Shown: piece after piece, positions 1-7,177 of the stretch
How the letters are laid out: every line of letters starts with the position of its first letter
Position numbering within the stretch: position 1 is the first letter of the stretch
DNA from: Pseudidiomarina terrestris
GTDB lineage: Bacteria > Pseudomonadota > Gammaproteobacteria > Enterobacterales > Alteromonadaceae
Assembly: GCF_030466405.1 (NCBI RefSeq)
Contig: NZ_JAGGJF010000002.1
Coordinates: 248,001 to 312,000, forward strand
Length of the DNA: 64,000 nt
Direction: 5' to 3'
The notes under the pieces: generated by a model
What the model was told of the DNA's origin: nothing
Databases searched by the model: none
Seen by the model: only the letters and a program-made list of their open reading frames with translations
Program-made: the position numbers and the translations under genes

Positions 1-275
1 TCTGGACCATAGTCTTCCCAGCGGCCTGACTCTTCCCACAAATCTGCCGGCTGCACCATTGGCATCAGGACTTCTAAGGCACCCGCATTTTCCATTTCTT
101 CCCGAACCACAGCTTCGACTTTGCGTAACACCCGCAAACCGGTTGGCGTCCAGGTATACAATCCCGCCGCAACTTTCCGGATCATACCCGCGCGCAGCAT
201 GAGTTGATGGCTGATGACTTCTGCATCAGCGGGCGTTTCTTTCAAAGTACCTAATAAATAGTGACTGGTACGCAT
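1..275 (-). CDS. proS: Prolyl-tRNA synthetase, N-terminal part (cut by window edge)
   Basis: Prolyl-tRNA synthetase charges tRNA-Pro with proline in the cytoplasm. Only the first 91 codons are inside the window; the gene runs off the left edge. The translation starts [20 protein letters not shown] and continues with the class II motif-1 region ([20 protein letters not shown], then [15 protein letters not shown] at about 47-61), typical of the long bacterial-type ProRS. The ATG at 273-275 is the natural family start. trmO lies 64 bases upstream on the same strand, the trmO-proS order also found in E. coli. Identification is firm even though most of the enzyme is not visible. Confidence 0.93.
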   Translation of the reverse strand, partial: MRTSHYLLGTLKETPADAEVISHQLMLRAGMIRKVAAGLYTWTPTGLRVLRKVEAVVREEMENAGALEVLMPMVQPADLWEESGRWEDYGP

Positions 276-339
276 GATTCCCGATAGTCCTTGTGCGAAT
301 GAATAGATAGAGTGAAATTCTATCAGCAGCAGCACCTAG

Positions 340-1047
340 TCAAAAGGCTTTACTGATGTTTATCACATGATTTTCGTTATTTTCGACCTGCCATTGCACA
401 TTGAGATCATACAAGCGGACACCGTAGACCTTATCCGTCACCTTTTGCTGGTGGTAAGCAGGTCGTGGATCTTGTTGCAGCACCTGGGTAATCAGCTGCT
501 CTAGCTGCGGATAGCTGTCAGCAAGCTGTTCGATACTGCGCTTAGCAGCGCTGGAAAACCGCACATTCATCGCCGCAGCAGGTGCATGTTGCGCGAAGCC
601 TGCTTGTGCTTCAGGCAGCGCATCGGCGTAGGGCACGTAAGGTTTGATGTCGATAACCGGTGTTCCCTGCACCCAATCACCGCCTTCAACATGCAAGAGT
701 GTCTGCTGATGCTGTTGTTCAATGCCGAGCAGCTTGACCACCGACATGCCGATGCCATTGGGTCGGAAGGTCGAGCGCGTGGCAAACACGCCGACCTTCT
801 GATTGCCACCAAGCCGCGGCGGGCGCACCAGCGGCTGCCAGCCCTGGGCGAGGTTCTGGTGGAACAGGAATAACACCCAGATATGACTAAAACCATCGAG
901 CCCGCGGGTGGTTTCCGGCACTGCGTAGTCACCGTTAAGCACGATGGTCGCGGTGGCCGCAGTAACCAGGCCTGGCTGACGGGGCACCGCAAACTTTTCC
1001 GTGTAGGGCGAGCGAATCTCGCCGATGGGTTCGAGTGAGTAGGTCAT
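340..1047 (-). CDS. trmO: tRNA-Thr (N6-methyl) t6A37 methyltransferase TrmO
   Basis: TrmO uses S-adenosylmethionine to methylate N6 of t6A37 in threonine tRNAs. The 235-residue product has the UPF0066/YaeB fold motifs: GLDGFSHIW at 49-57, RSTFRPNGIGMS at 91-102, IKPYVPY at 134-140 and DPRPAY at 193-198 in the C-terminal domain. The reading frame is open further upstream to 1176, but the family start is the ATG at 1045-1047 (MTYSLEPIGEIRSPY); the extra 43 codons resemble no part of the family. It lies directly upstream of proS on the same strand and is probably co-transcribed with it. Confidence 0.93.
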   Translation of the reverse strand: MTYSLEPIGEIRSPYTEKFAVPRQPGLVTAATATIVLNGDYAVPETTRGLDGFSHIWVLFLFHQNLAQGWQPLVRPPRLGGNQKVGVFATRSTFRPNGIGMSVVKLLGIEQQHQQTLLHVEGGDWVQGTPVIDIKPYVPYADALPEAQAGFAQHAPAAAMNVRFSSAAKRSIEQLADSYPQLEQLITQVLQQDPRPAYHQQKVTDKVYGVRLYDLNVQWQVENNENHVINISKAF

Positions 1048-1261
1048 GGCTCTGCTTGCTTGGTCTGATTGGCGAATTTCAACATAAAATTGCGGAATTG
1101 GCGAACTTAGAATTGCTTGCGGTGGCCGCTGTTGTTTGTAAGTTGCTAATAAATAACAAAAACCTAGTTTTGGCACGTTATCTGCATATACATCTTCATA
1201 GTTTCAATAGACGACTTGAACGACCGATTAATAATTAACTAAGAAATGTGGGAGATTTAAC

Positions 1262-1906
1262 ATGACACGTCAACAAACGGTTTGGTTTTCAGCTTTATTT
1301 TTAATTGCCTCAGTAACGGCATTAAGTTTACCACTGGCGAGTGTAGCGAATGCACATGAAAAGAAAATTGAAGCTTCTTACAGTGTTTCTGACGCGACGG
1401 AACTCAGTATTGAGTTCGGTGTGGGTACCGTAAAGTTTGAACGTAGTAGCGGTTCAGATTTAGAAGTGGAACTCACTATTGAAGAAACCGACGGTAAGTT
1501 TTTTGGTGAAGCGGATCTGGAGCGGGCGGAGTTGGTCGCCGAACAAAAAGGCACGAGGCTCGATTTACGGGTGCCTGAACAGGAAAATATCAAAATCGAC
1601 TGGGTCATCCGCTTACCACAGATCGCCTCGGTCGAACTGGATCTTGGCGTCGGGGAAATAAGTGGCACACTCGATGCTGCAGATATGAACCTTGATTTGG
1701 GTGTGGGCGAAGTTGATCTGGTTTTGGTTGGCGCGATCGCGGATGTTAAAACAGACGTAGGTATCGGTGAAGTTAAGATCACCGGCGGCGACAGCACTTC
1801 GAACGAGCGCCACTTTATCAGCGCGTCAGGAAAAGCTCGCGGGCAAGGGGATGCCCGTGTGAATATTGATGTGGGTATCGGTGAAATACGGGTTGAAATT
1901 CAATAA
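1262..1906 (+). CDS. Exported GxGE-repeat protein, DUF4097-like, function unknown
   Basis: I do not recognise a function. The 214-residue product begins with a clear signal peptide (hydrophobic core about 9-29, probable cleavage after VANA). The rest is a beta-rich chain with a recurring segment: FGVGT at 52-56, LGVGE at 128-132 and 146-150, VGIGE at 166-170 and 204-208, each followed by a beta strand such as VKI or IRV. This suggests stacked rungs of a small beta-helix like the DUF4097 / putative auto-adhesin families. Spacing between repeats is about 18, 20 and 38 residues. GGGAG about 7 bases before the ATG is the ribosome site. The gene diverges from trmO and converges on the next gene across a shared terminator. 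It is probably periplasmic or surface-exposed. Confidence 0.8.
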   Translation: MTRQQTVWFSALFLIASVTALSLPLASVANAHEKKIEASYSVSDATELSIEFGVGTVKFERSSGSDLEVELTIEETDGKFFGEADLERAELVAEQKGTRLDLRVPEQENIKIDWVIRLPQIASVELDLGVGEISGTLDAADMNLDLGVGEVDLVLVGAIADVKTDVGIGEVKITGGDSTSNERHFISASGKARGQGDARVNIDVGIGEIRVEIQ

Positions 1907-1932
1907 CGGCAGTACCGTACCCCGCTGCAATA

Positions 1933-1958
1933 AAAAAGGCGCCTGCAGGCGCCTTTTT
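1933..1958. terminator. Bidirectional intrinsic terminator
   Basis: A perfect palindrome, GGCGCC-TGCA-GGCGCC, is flanked by an A-run on the left and a T-run on the right. It lies between two convergent genes (stops at 1906 and 1990) and can terminate transcription from both sides. Confidence 0.9.
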
Positions 1959-1989
1959 GCTATTTATAGCAGTTACCAGAGAGCCACTA

Positions 1990-2619
1990 TTAATTGTCAA
2001 TTAACGTCGTTACGTAATCGGCTTCAAAGACTCTACCTTCAAAGAGATCAGTGTCGATGTGACCGGTGACGCTGACCACATCGTTCAGTCCGACCTGCTG
2101 ATAACCTTCGTCATCAATAGGATTGTAGGCCATCTCGTCGACTTCTACGGTCACCATGCGCTGGCCAGTGTTGAGCTGGAATTCGCCGGCCATGGCATCA
2201 ACCTCTGCGACTGTGCCGCGCAGCGTTGTTTCAGAAATAACTAATGGTACCGTGAAGGTATAGACTCGCTCTTCTTCATCGATGCTACTTGCATAAAAGT
2301 AAGTGCCGATGGATTCGACATAAACGCTACTTGCTTCGATGGTTGTGGTTTCGAAGAAGTCGTCATCAATGAGACCTGAGACAGTGACGTTATCATCGGG
2401 TAACAGTTTGTAGGCATCGGCATCGCGGTCACCATCATCCATTTCTACAGTGACAGTGCCATCACCATAATCGAGTACAAAGCTATCCGCTGAAACAGAC
2501 TGCACGGTACCGCTAATTTGAATCCAGGTATCGTCAGGTTGCAGATAAGGGCTTTGGCTCAATGCAGGTGCTGTAAGTAATAAACTTGAGGCAATTGTTG
2601 CCCACTTAAAGGTATTCAT
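1990..2619 (-). CDS. Exported protein with two tandem OB-fold-like modules, function unknown
   Basis: The 209-residue product starts with a signal peptide (about 1-21, cleavage near ALS-QS). It then shows an internal duplication. Module 1 (about 32-103) reads ISGTVQSV...FVLDYGDGTVTVEM...DNVTVSGLIDDDFFETTTIEA. Module 2 (about 132-206) reads LRGTVAEV...FQLNTGQRMVTVEV...NDVVSVTGHIDTDLFEGRVFEA. The G-T-V start, the central strands and the D-D/L-F-E closing strand recur in register. This resembles periplasmic OB-fold proteins (BOF/YdeI or DUF5666 type). The protein is very acidic. Ligand and role are unknown. It appears monocistronic, with the terminator at 1933-1958 downstream. Confidence 0.78.
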   Translation of the reverse strand: MNTFKWATIASSLLLTAPALSQSPYLQPDDTWIQISGTVQSVSADSFVLDYGDGTVTVEMDDGDRDADAYKLLPDDNVTVSGLIDDDFFETTTIEASSVYVESIGTYFYASSIDEEERVYTFTVPLVISETTLRGTVAEVDAMAGEFQLNTGQRMVTVEVDEMAYNPIDDEGYQQVGLNDVVSVTGHIDTDLFEGRVFEADYVTTLIDN

Positions 2620-2747
2620 AGATAGTCCTCCTTGTTATCCACGCAGAGTTAAATAAATATGAACCAGTTTGGAAAAGATAGAAAATATCAGGTTTTTTTT
2701 CAAATTTTGAAGTTTTCAGGTGGCGGGGATACAAGCGAACGCATAAG

Positions 2748-2780
2748 AAAAAAGCCCCAGCAAACGCAGAGGCTTTTTTA
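2748..2780 (-). terminator. Intrinsic terminator of the H-NS gene
   Basis: Read on the minus strand, AAAAAAGCC and GGCTTTTTT pair around a loop of about 14 bases, followed by a T-run, just downstream of the hns stop codon. No other feature is evident in the AT-rich 2620-2802 interval apart from the upstream region of the preceding exported-protein gene. Confidence 0.75.
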
Positions 2781-2802
2781 ATACCAATATTGGCTATTGG
2801 GG

Positions 2803-3207
2803 TTATTTAATTAAGTACTTATCTAAATTATCACCTTGGGCTAAAGCATCTTTCAGCGCATTTGGCATACGGCCCTGGCCGGTCCAGGTGACCCGTTCGC
2901 CGTTGGCACCGATAATGGCATATTTCGGTGGCTTGGGCGCACGTTTTTGTTTTTTCTTTGCGCTTGGTAAAGGGCCATCAACCAGATCATTGAGACCTAT
3001 ACCAGCATCGTCCATGGCTTTGCGTAATTCTTGTATTTTACGTTGCTTTTCAGCTTCTTGTTGCTTAAGCTCCGCTTCCTCTTCACGGCGATCCTCGATG
3101 ACTTTAGCTAATTTCTTTTCTACAGATTCTAATTCAGCGATAGATAATTCCTTTACAGCAGCTTTCAGACGACGTCCGTGTGTCAGAATATCTAAAAAGT
3201 CACTCAT
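2803..3207 (-). CDS. hns: H-NS family nucleoid-associated protein
   Basis: H-NS binds AT-rich curved DNA, oligomerises and silences genes. The 134-residue product has the full family layout: an N-terminal charged coiled coil (about 15-66, rich in E/K/R), a basic linker (KKKQKRAPKPPK at 84-95), and the C-terminal DNA-binding core TWTGQGRMP at 108-116, matching the conserved TWTGxGRxP motif whose QGR loop enters the minor groove. Length is normal for the family. It sits 85 bases downstream of the ETF-QO gene on the same strand but is separated from it by a strong hairpin and has its own promoter-like site (3240-3268). Paralogues such as StpA cannot be excluded from one window. Confidence 0.9.
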   Translation of the reverse strand: MSDFLDILTHGRRLKAAVKELSIAELESVEKKLAKVIEDRREEEAELKQQEAEKQRKIQELRKAMDDAGIGLNDLVDGPLPSAKKKQKRAPKPPKYAIIGANGERVTWTGQGRMPNALKDALAQGDNLDKYLIK

Positions 3208-3239
3208 GATGTTTTCCAGTTATTTATTGAAGAAGGTTT

Positions 3240-3268
3240 ATTAAATCGAAAATAATAGCAGACGGCAA
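3240..3268 (-). promoter_or_regulatory. Predicted sigma70 promoter of hns
   Basis: On the minus strand TTGCCG (3268-3263) and TTTAAT (3245-3240) are separated by 17 bases, giving 4/6 and 5/6 matches to consensus. Transcription would start about 25-30 bases before the hns ATG. The -35 element lies inside the terminator hairpin of the upstream operon. Confidence 0.45.
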
Positions 3269-3286
3269 TCTTAATTTGCCGTCTGC
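3247..3286 (-). terminator. Terminator hairpin of the liu/ETF-QO operon
   Basis: A perfect 11-base inverted repeat, GCAGACGGCAA (3258-3268) and TTGCCGTCTGC (3276-3286), with a 7-base loop. On the minus strand it is followed by the T-rich stretch TATTATTTT. It begins 6 bases after the ETF-QO stop, so it probably ends the long leucine-catabolism transcript. The T-tract is imperfect. Confidence 0.75.
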
Positions 3287-3292
3287 AATAGC

Positions 3293-4936
3293 TTACATAT
3301 TTGGGTAATTAGGACCTCCTGTCCCTTCTGGCGTTACCCAAGTTATATTTTGGCTCGGATCTTTAATATCGCAAGTTTTACAGTGAATACAGTTCTGAGC
3401 ATTTATTTTAAATACGGCCTTACCTTCTTCCTCAACCACTTCATAAACGCCTGCCGGACAGTAGCGTTGAGCGGGTTCAGCGTATTCGGGAAGATTCACT
3501 TCAAGAGGAATATCAGCGTCTTTTAATTTTAAATGACAGGGCTGATCTTCGGCATGGTTGGTATTAGATAAATACACCGACGATAACCGGTCAAACGTTA
3601 ATTTGTTATCAGGCTTGGGATAATCAATAGGCTCGTAACTGACAGCCTTTCCGGTGCATTTATAATCTGCGGTTTCGTCTTTGATGGTGAACGGTAATTT
3701 ACCGCCGAACCAGTTCTGGTCAAGGGTGTTATAAGCGCCGCCCAACCAGGTCCCGAATTTATGTACCGCAGGGCCAAAGTTCCGCGACCGGTACAGTTCC
3801 TCATAGAGCCAGGATGCTTTGAAATGTTCGGTGAACTGCGTCAGTTCGGTCTGCGATTCCCCGGCAGACAGTGCTTCAAACAGGGACTCAGCGGCTAACA
3901 TACCGGATTTCATTGCGGTGTGGTTGCCTTTGATTTTGGCAAAATTCAGCGTGCCGGCATTACAGCCGACTAAGACGCCGCCAGGCATGGTCATTTTCGG
4001 TAGTGAATAGAAGCCACCTTTGGTGATTGCCCGTGCCCCATAGGTCACGCGTTTACCTTTGCTAAGTACTTTGGCGATTTCCGGATGGGTTTTAAAGCGC
4101 TGGAACTCCTGAAACGGATTCAGGTAAGGGTTGGCGTAATTCAAGTCCACAATCAGCCCCACGTACACCTGGCCGTCTTCGGCGTGATACAGGTAGCCAC
4201 CGCCGGTGGCATCTTTGCTGAGCGGCCAGCCAGTACTGTGTACCACCATGCCTTCATCGTGCTGCTCTGCAGGAACATCCCAGATCTCTTTGAAACCGAT
4301 CGCGTAATGCTGCGGCGAGGCGTCTTCGGCAAGGTTAAACTCGGCTTGTAAGCGTTTGCCCAAATGCCCGCGACAGCCTTCGGCAAAGACGGTGTACTTA
4401 GCGCGCAGCTCCATACCTGGCTCATAGCCATCTTTTTTCTCACCTTGCGCGTCGATGCCCATGTCCCCGGTGATAACACCGGCCACTTTACCATCTTCAA
4501 TGATGACATCGGCCGCCGGGAAGCCAGGGAAAATCTCAACACCCATGCCCTCGGCCTGCTCGGCCAGCCAACGGCTTAAGTTACCGATACTGGTAATATA
4601 GTTGCCTTTATTGTGAAAGGTTTTGGGAACCATGAAGTTGGGCAGGCGGGTCGCCGACTCAGCATTCTTAAAGTAAAAGATCTGATCGTCTTTTACGGTT
4701 GTGTTTAGTGGCGCGCCGAGGGTTTTCCAGTCAGGGAATAATTCATCCAGAGCGCGAGTCTCGAACACGGCACCGGAAAGGATATGGGCACCGACCTCTG
4801 AACCTTTCTCAACGACACAGATCATAAGTTCCTGGTCTTGTTCCTGGGCCAACTGTGCCAGTCGGCATGCGGTGGCCAGGCCTGCTGGACCCGCGCCGAC
4901 AATCACGACATCAAATTCCATACTTTCGCGTTGCAT
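3293..4936 (-). CDS. Electron transfer flavoprotein-ubiquinone oxidoreductase (ETF-QO)
   Basis: ETF-QO is a monotopic membrane flavoprotein that takes electrons from electron transfer flavoprotein, the acceptor of acyl-CoA dehydrogenases, and passes them to ubiquinone. The 547-residue product has an N-terminal FAD-binding GAGPAG at 14-19 and a C-terminal ferredoxin-like domain with cysteines at about 493, 516, 519 and 522 (CPAG, then CIHCKTC) ligating a 4Fe-4S cluster. Length matches the family. AGGAG six bases before the ATG supports the MQRES start. It is the last gene of the leucine operon, 12 bases after the GGDEF/EAL gene, and serves the electron flow of LiuA and the isobutyryl-CoA dehydrogenase at 20.7 kb. 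The ETF subunits themselves are not in this window. Confidence 0.97.
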   Translation of the reverse strand: MQRESMEFDVVIVGAGPAGLATACRLAQLAQEQDQELMICVVEKGSEVGAHILSGAVFETRALDELFPDWKTLGAPLNTTVKDDQIFYFKNAESATRLPNFMVPKTFHNKGNYITSIGNLSRWLAEQAEGMGVEIFPGFPAADVIIEDGKVAGVITGDMGIDAQGEKKDGYEPGMELRAKYTVFAEGCRGHLGKRLQAEFNLAEDASPQHYAIGFKEIWDVPAEQHDEGMVVHSTGWPLSKDATGGGYLYHAEDGQVYVGLIVDLNYANPYLNPFQEFQRFKTHPEIAKVLSKGKRVTYGARAITKGGFYSLPKMTMPGGVLVGCNAGTLNFAKIKGNHTAMKSGMLAAESLFEALSAGESQTELTQFTEHFKASWLYEELYRSRNFGPAVHKFGTWLGGAYNTLDQNWFGGKLPFTIKDETADYKCTGKAVSYEPIDYPKPDNKLTFDRLSSVYLSNTNHAEDQPCHLKLKDADIPLEVNLPEYAEPAQRYCPAGVYEVVEEEGKAVFKINAQNCIHCKTCDIKDPSQNITWVTPEGTGGPNYPNM

Positions 4937-4948
4937 AATGGACTCCTG

Positions 4949-7177
4949 TTATAACACTGATGGGCGTTGCTGCTGCACGGTAAAGGGCTGTTGCAACAGA
5001 GCCGTTAACTTGTCTACCGGCAATGCCGGGGCTAAATAATGACCTTGGGCGAGCACGCAATTTCGTTGCAAGAGGAAATCTACCTGCTGCTGTTCTTCGA
5101 CGGCCACCGCGATGACTTGCAAACGAAGATTGTGAGCAAGTCGGATAATACTTTCAACCAATTCAGTCGGTACTGCCTGGTTAGGCATCTCTGCAATGAG
5201 CTCCGGCGCAATTTTTAACACGTGGGGAGGGCAGTAACGAATGGCTTCAAGTAATGAATTACTGACACCGGTAACGTTAACACATACGCGCATTCCGAGT
5301 TGCTTTAGCTGTTCCACGGTCACTTTGTGGCTGCGGCAGAGTTGCAGATAAACCGACTCATCGAATTCCAGCTGGATGCTTTCAGCGCTTAGCTGTGCAC
5401 GTTTACGGTAGTGGGTCACCAGTTCAGGTAACTCTGGCATGGTCAGTTGCCGTAAGGATAGATTAATACTTATCGTTAAACTGCGCTGCTGCTCTTTTTG
5501 CCAGAGTGCCAATTGCTGACAAGCGGTTTTGAAAATAAAGTCAGTAATTGAAAAAATCAGCCCTGTTTGTTCCATAAGCTCAAGAAAGGCACGGGGTTCG
5601 ATCAGCTCACCGTTGGGGGTACGCCAGCGCAATAAGACTTCAACGCCAACAATGCTGGACTGTCGCAGTTGCACCACCGGCTGGTAATACAGTTCAAGTT
5701 GCTCAGACTCTAAGGCAAGGCGTAGCGCTTGCAGCCGCTGCCGCCGTTGTTTCAGTTCGAGCTGCTGTTCACTGTGATAGAACTCGATACCAAAATAACC
5801 TTGCTGACGTGCGCTGTAGAGTGCGCTGTCGGCATTGTAGAGGATGCTGTCGGTCTCATAGTCGGCGTCACTGGCATAGGCGATACCGATCGAGGCCGAA
5901 CAGTAAATCTCATGTTGTTCGATAAAAAGCTGTGGCGTAACAGAGTGCCGGATCGACTCAGCGAGCGCCAGATTGGTGCTGTCATCGGCGCTGCTGGTAA
6001 CGACCACAAAGCTTTCCGTGCTGGTACGGGCAATAAAAGCCCCAACCGGGAGTGCTTTTTGAATACGTAACGCGATTCGCTTGATGATTTCGTCGCCGAT
6101 GAGGTGTCCAAGAGCGTGATTTAATTCGCGAAATGAATCAATACTGATCACCATGATGGCAAGTGGCGATGACTGTTGTTGCGCCTCAGCCAGCTGCTGT
6201 TCCAGATAACGCAGCAGGCCGTTACGATTGGGTAATTCGGTTAAGGCATCATGATCCGATAAAAACAGCAGGCGGTCCTCGGTGTCATGCATATGTCTTA
6301 ATTGCTGCGTGGCATGTTTCACCAGTTGCTGACGGGCATGCAGTCGCTGCTGCAGCAGATGGGAACGCCAGCCCAGAAAAAGTCCGCCAAGGCTGAGCAG
6401 AACGCCACCAAACAGCACCAGCAACACACTGGCTGAATACATGGCGTCAAGGCGCTCGCGCGTGGGCCAAAGGTGCAGTTGCCATTCGTTCGAGGCAAAT
6501 TTGAGCGGGCGTTCAACGGCCCATTCCGCGCGTAATTCATCGGTCCCGGCAAAACGATAGATGGCTTGGCTATCCATGCTGATTTCAACTTGGTAGCCCT
6601 CGGTAATTTCACTGCGGACCAGATCATCGAATAGCCGGTGAATATCAACCACTAAGGTTAAAAAGTTGGCCTCATCAGTATTGCTGTAACCGGCTGCTAA
6701 CACGATATCTTCAGGTGCCTCAGCTAGCGAACCTGCCAGAGCGCTTTGCGCATGTGGCCGCAGCGGTTGCTGCGCAAGTTTACTGGCGATTGGCGTGTCA
6801 CTAAACTCGGTAGCGCCCAGCACCGGCTGACCTTTGGCAGCCCGGGAAAAGACCGGCTCAAAGCGATGATTGAGCACCAGAATGCGCTGTAACGATGGAT
6901 AGTAAAGAAACAGCGCATTCGCTTCATCCGCTAATGTCTGCAACTGCTGCTCAGGTTCCCGGGCGAGGCTACGCGCGGTCCACTCAGTGGCAAACGCATA
7001 GGTAAGCAAGACCTGACGGAACTGTTCTTCCAGTTGCCGGGTATCTTCGCTTAAGCGAGCAGCAATGGCCTTGTTCTCTGAATGCAATACCACTTGCGCG
7101 GCCAAAAGCGTGAGGACGATGCCTGTTACGGCGATCAGCAGCAGTTTGCGCAGCAGCAGCCATCGTCCACGAATCAT
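4949..7177 (-). CDS. Membrane GGDEF-EAL protein with degenerate active sites
   Basis: The 742-residue product has a transmembrane helix (about 9-31), a periplasmic sensor-like region (32-246, no family recognised), a second helix (247-269), a coiled linker, a GGDEF domain (about 305-465) and an EAL domain (about 490-730). The GGDEF signature is replaced by STESF at 386-390 and no RxxD inhibitory site precedes it. In the EAL domain E513-V-L is kept, but the DDFG motif reads NVTG at 634-637, the LKID aspartate is A657 and the AEGVE glutamate is V691. By family knowledge it should neither make nor hydrolyse c-di-GMP, and may bind nucleotide or a partner instead. Its start overlaps the aacS stop by four bases and ETF-QO follows after 12, so it belongs to the leucine operon. 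Confidence 0.9.
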   Translation of the reverse strand: MIRGRWLLLRKLLLIAVTGIVLTLLAAQVVLHSENKAIAARLSEDTRQLEEQFRQVLLTYAFATEWTARSLAREPEQQLQTLADEANALFLYYPSLQRILVLNHRFEPVFSRAAKGQPVLGATEFSDTPIASKLAQQPLRPHAQSALAGSLAEAPEDIVLAAGYSNTDEANFLTLVVDIHRLFDDLVRSEITEGYQVEISMDSQAIYRFAGTDELRAEWAVERPLKFASNEWQLHLWPTRERLDAMYSASVLLVLFGGVLLSLGGLFLGWRSHLLQQRLHARQQLVKHATQQLRHMHDTEDRLLFLSDHDALTELPNRNGLLRYLEQQLAEAQQQSSPLAIMVISIDSFRELNHALGHLIGDEIIKRIALRIQKALPVGAFIARTSTESFVVVTSSADDSTNLALAESIRHSVTPQLFIEQHEIYCSASIGIAYASDADYETDSILYNADSALYSARQQGYFGIEFYHSEQQLELKQRRQRLQALRLALESEQLELYYQPVVQLRQSSIVGVEVLLRWRTPNGELIEPRAFLELMEQTGLIFSITDFIFKTACQQLALWQKEQQRSLTISINLSLRQLTMPELPELVTHYRKRAQLSAESIQLEFDESVYLQLCRSHKVTVEQLKQLGMRVCVNVTGVSNSLLEAIRYCPPHVLKIAPELIAEMPNQAVPTELVESIIRLAHNLRLQVIAVAVEEQQQVDFLLQRNCVLAQGHYLAPALPVDKLTALLQQPFTVQQQRPSVL

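Noticed and set aside
1048-1176. 43-codon N-terminal extension of trmO
   Set aside because: The open frame continues upstream but the sequence has no similarity to the TrmO N-terminus, which begins at MTYSLEPIGEIRSPY.
1996-2016. ACGT-rich stretch resembling the LiuR palindrome
   Set aside because: TTAACGTCGTTACGTAA is not symmetric around a centre and lies inside the 3' coding end of the OB-fold gene, away from any promoter.
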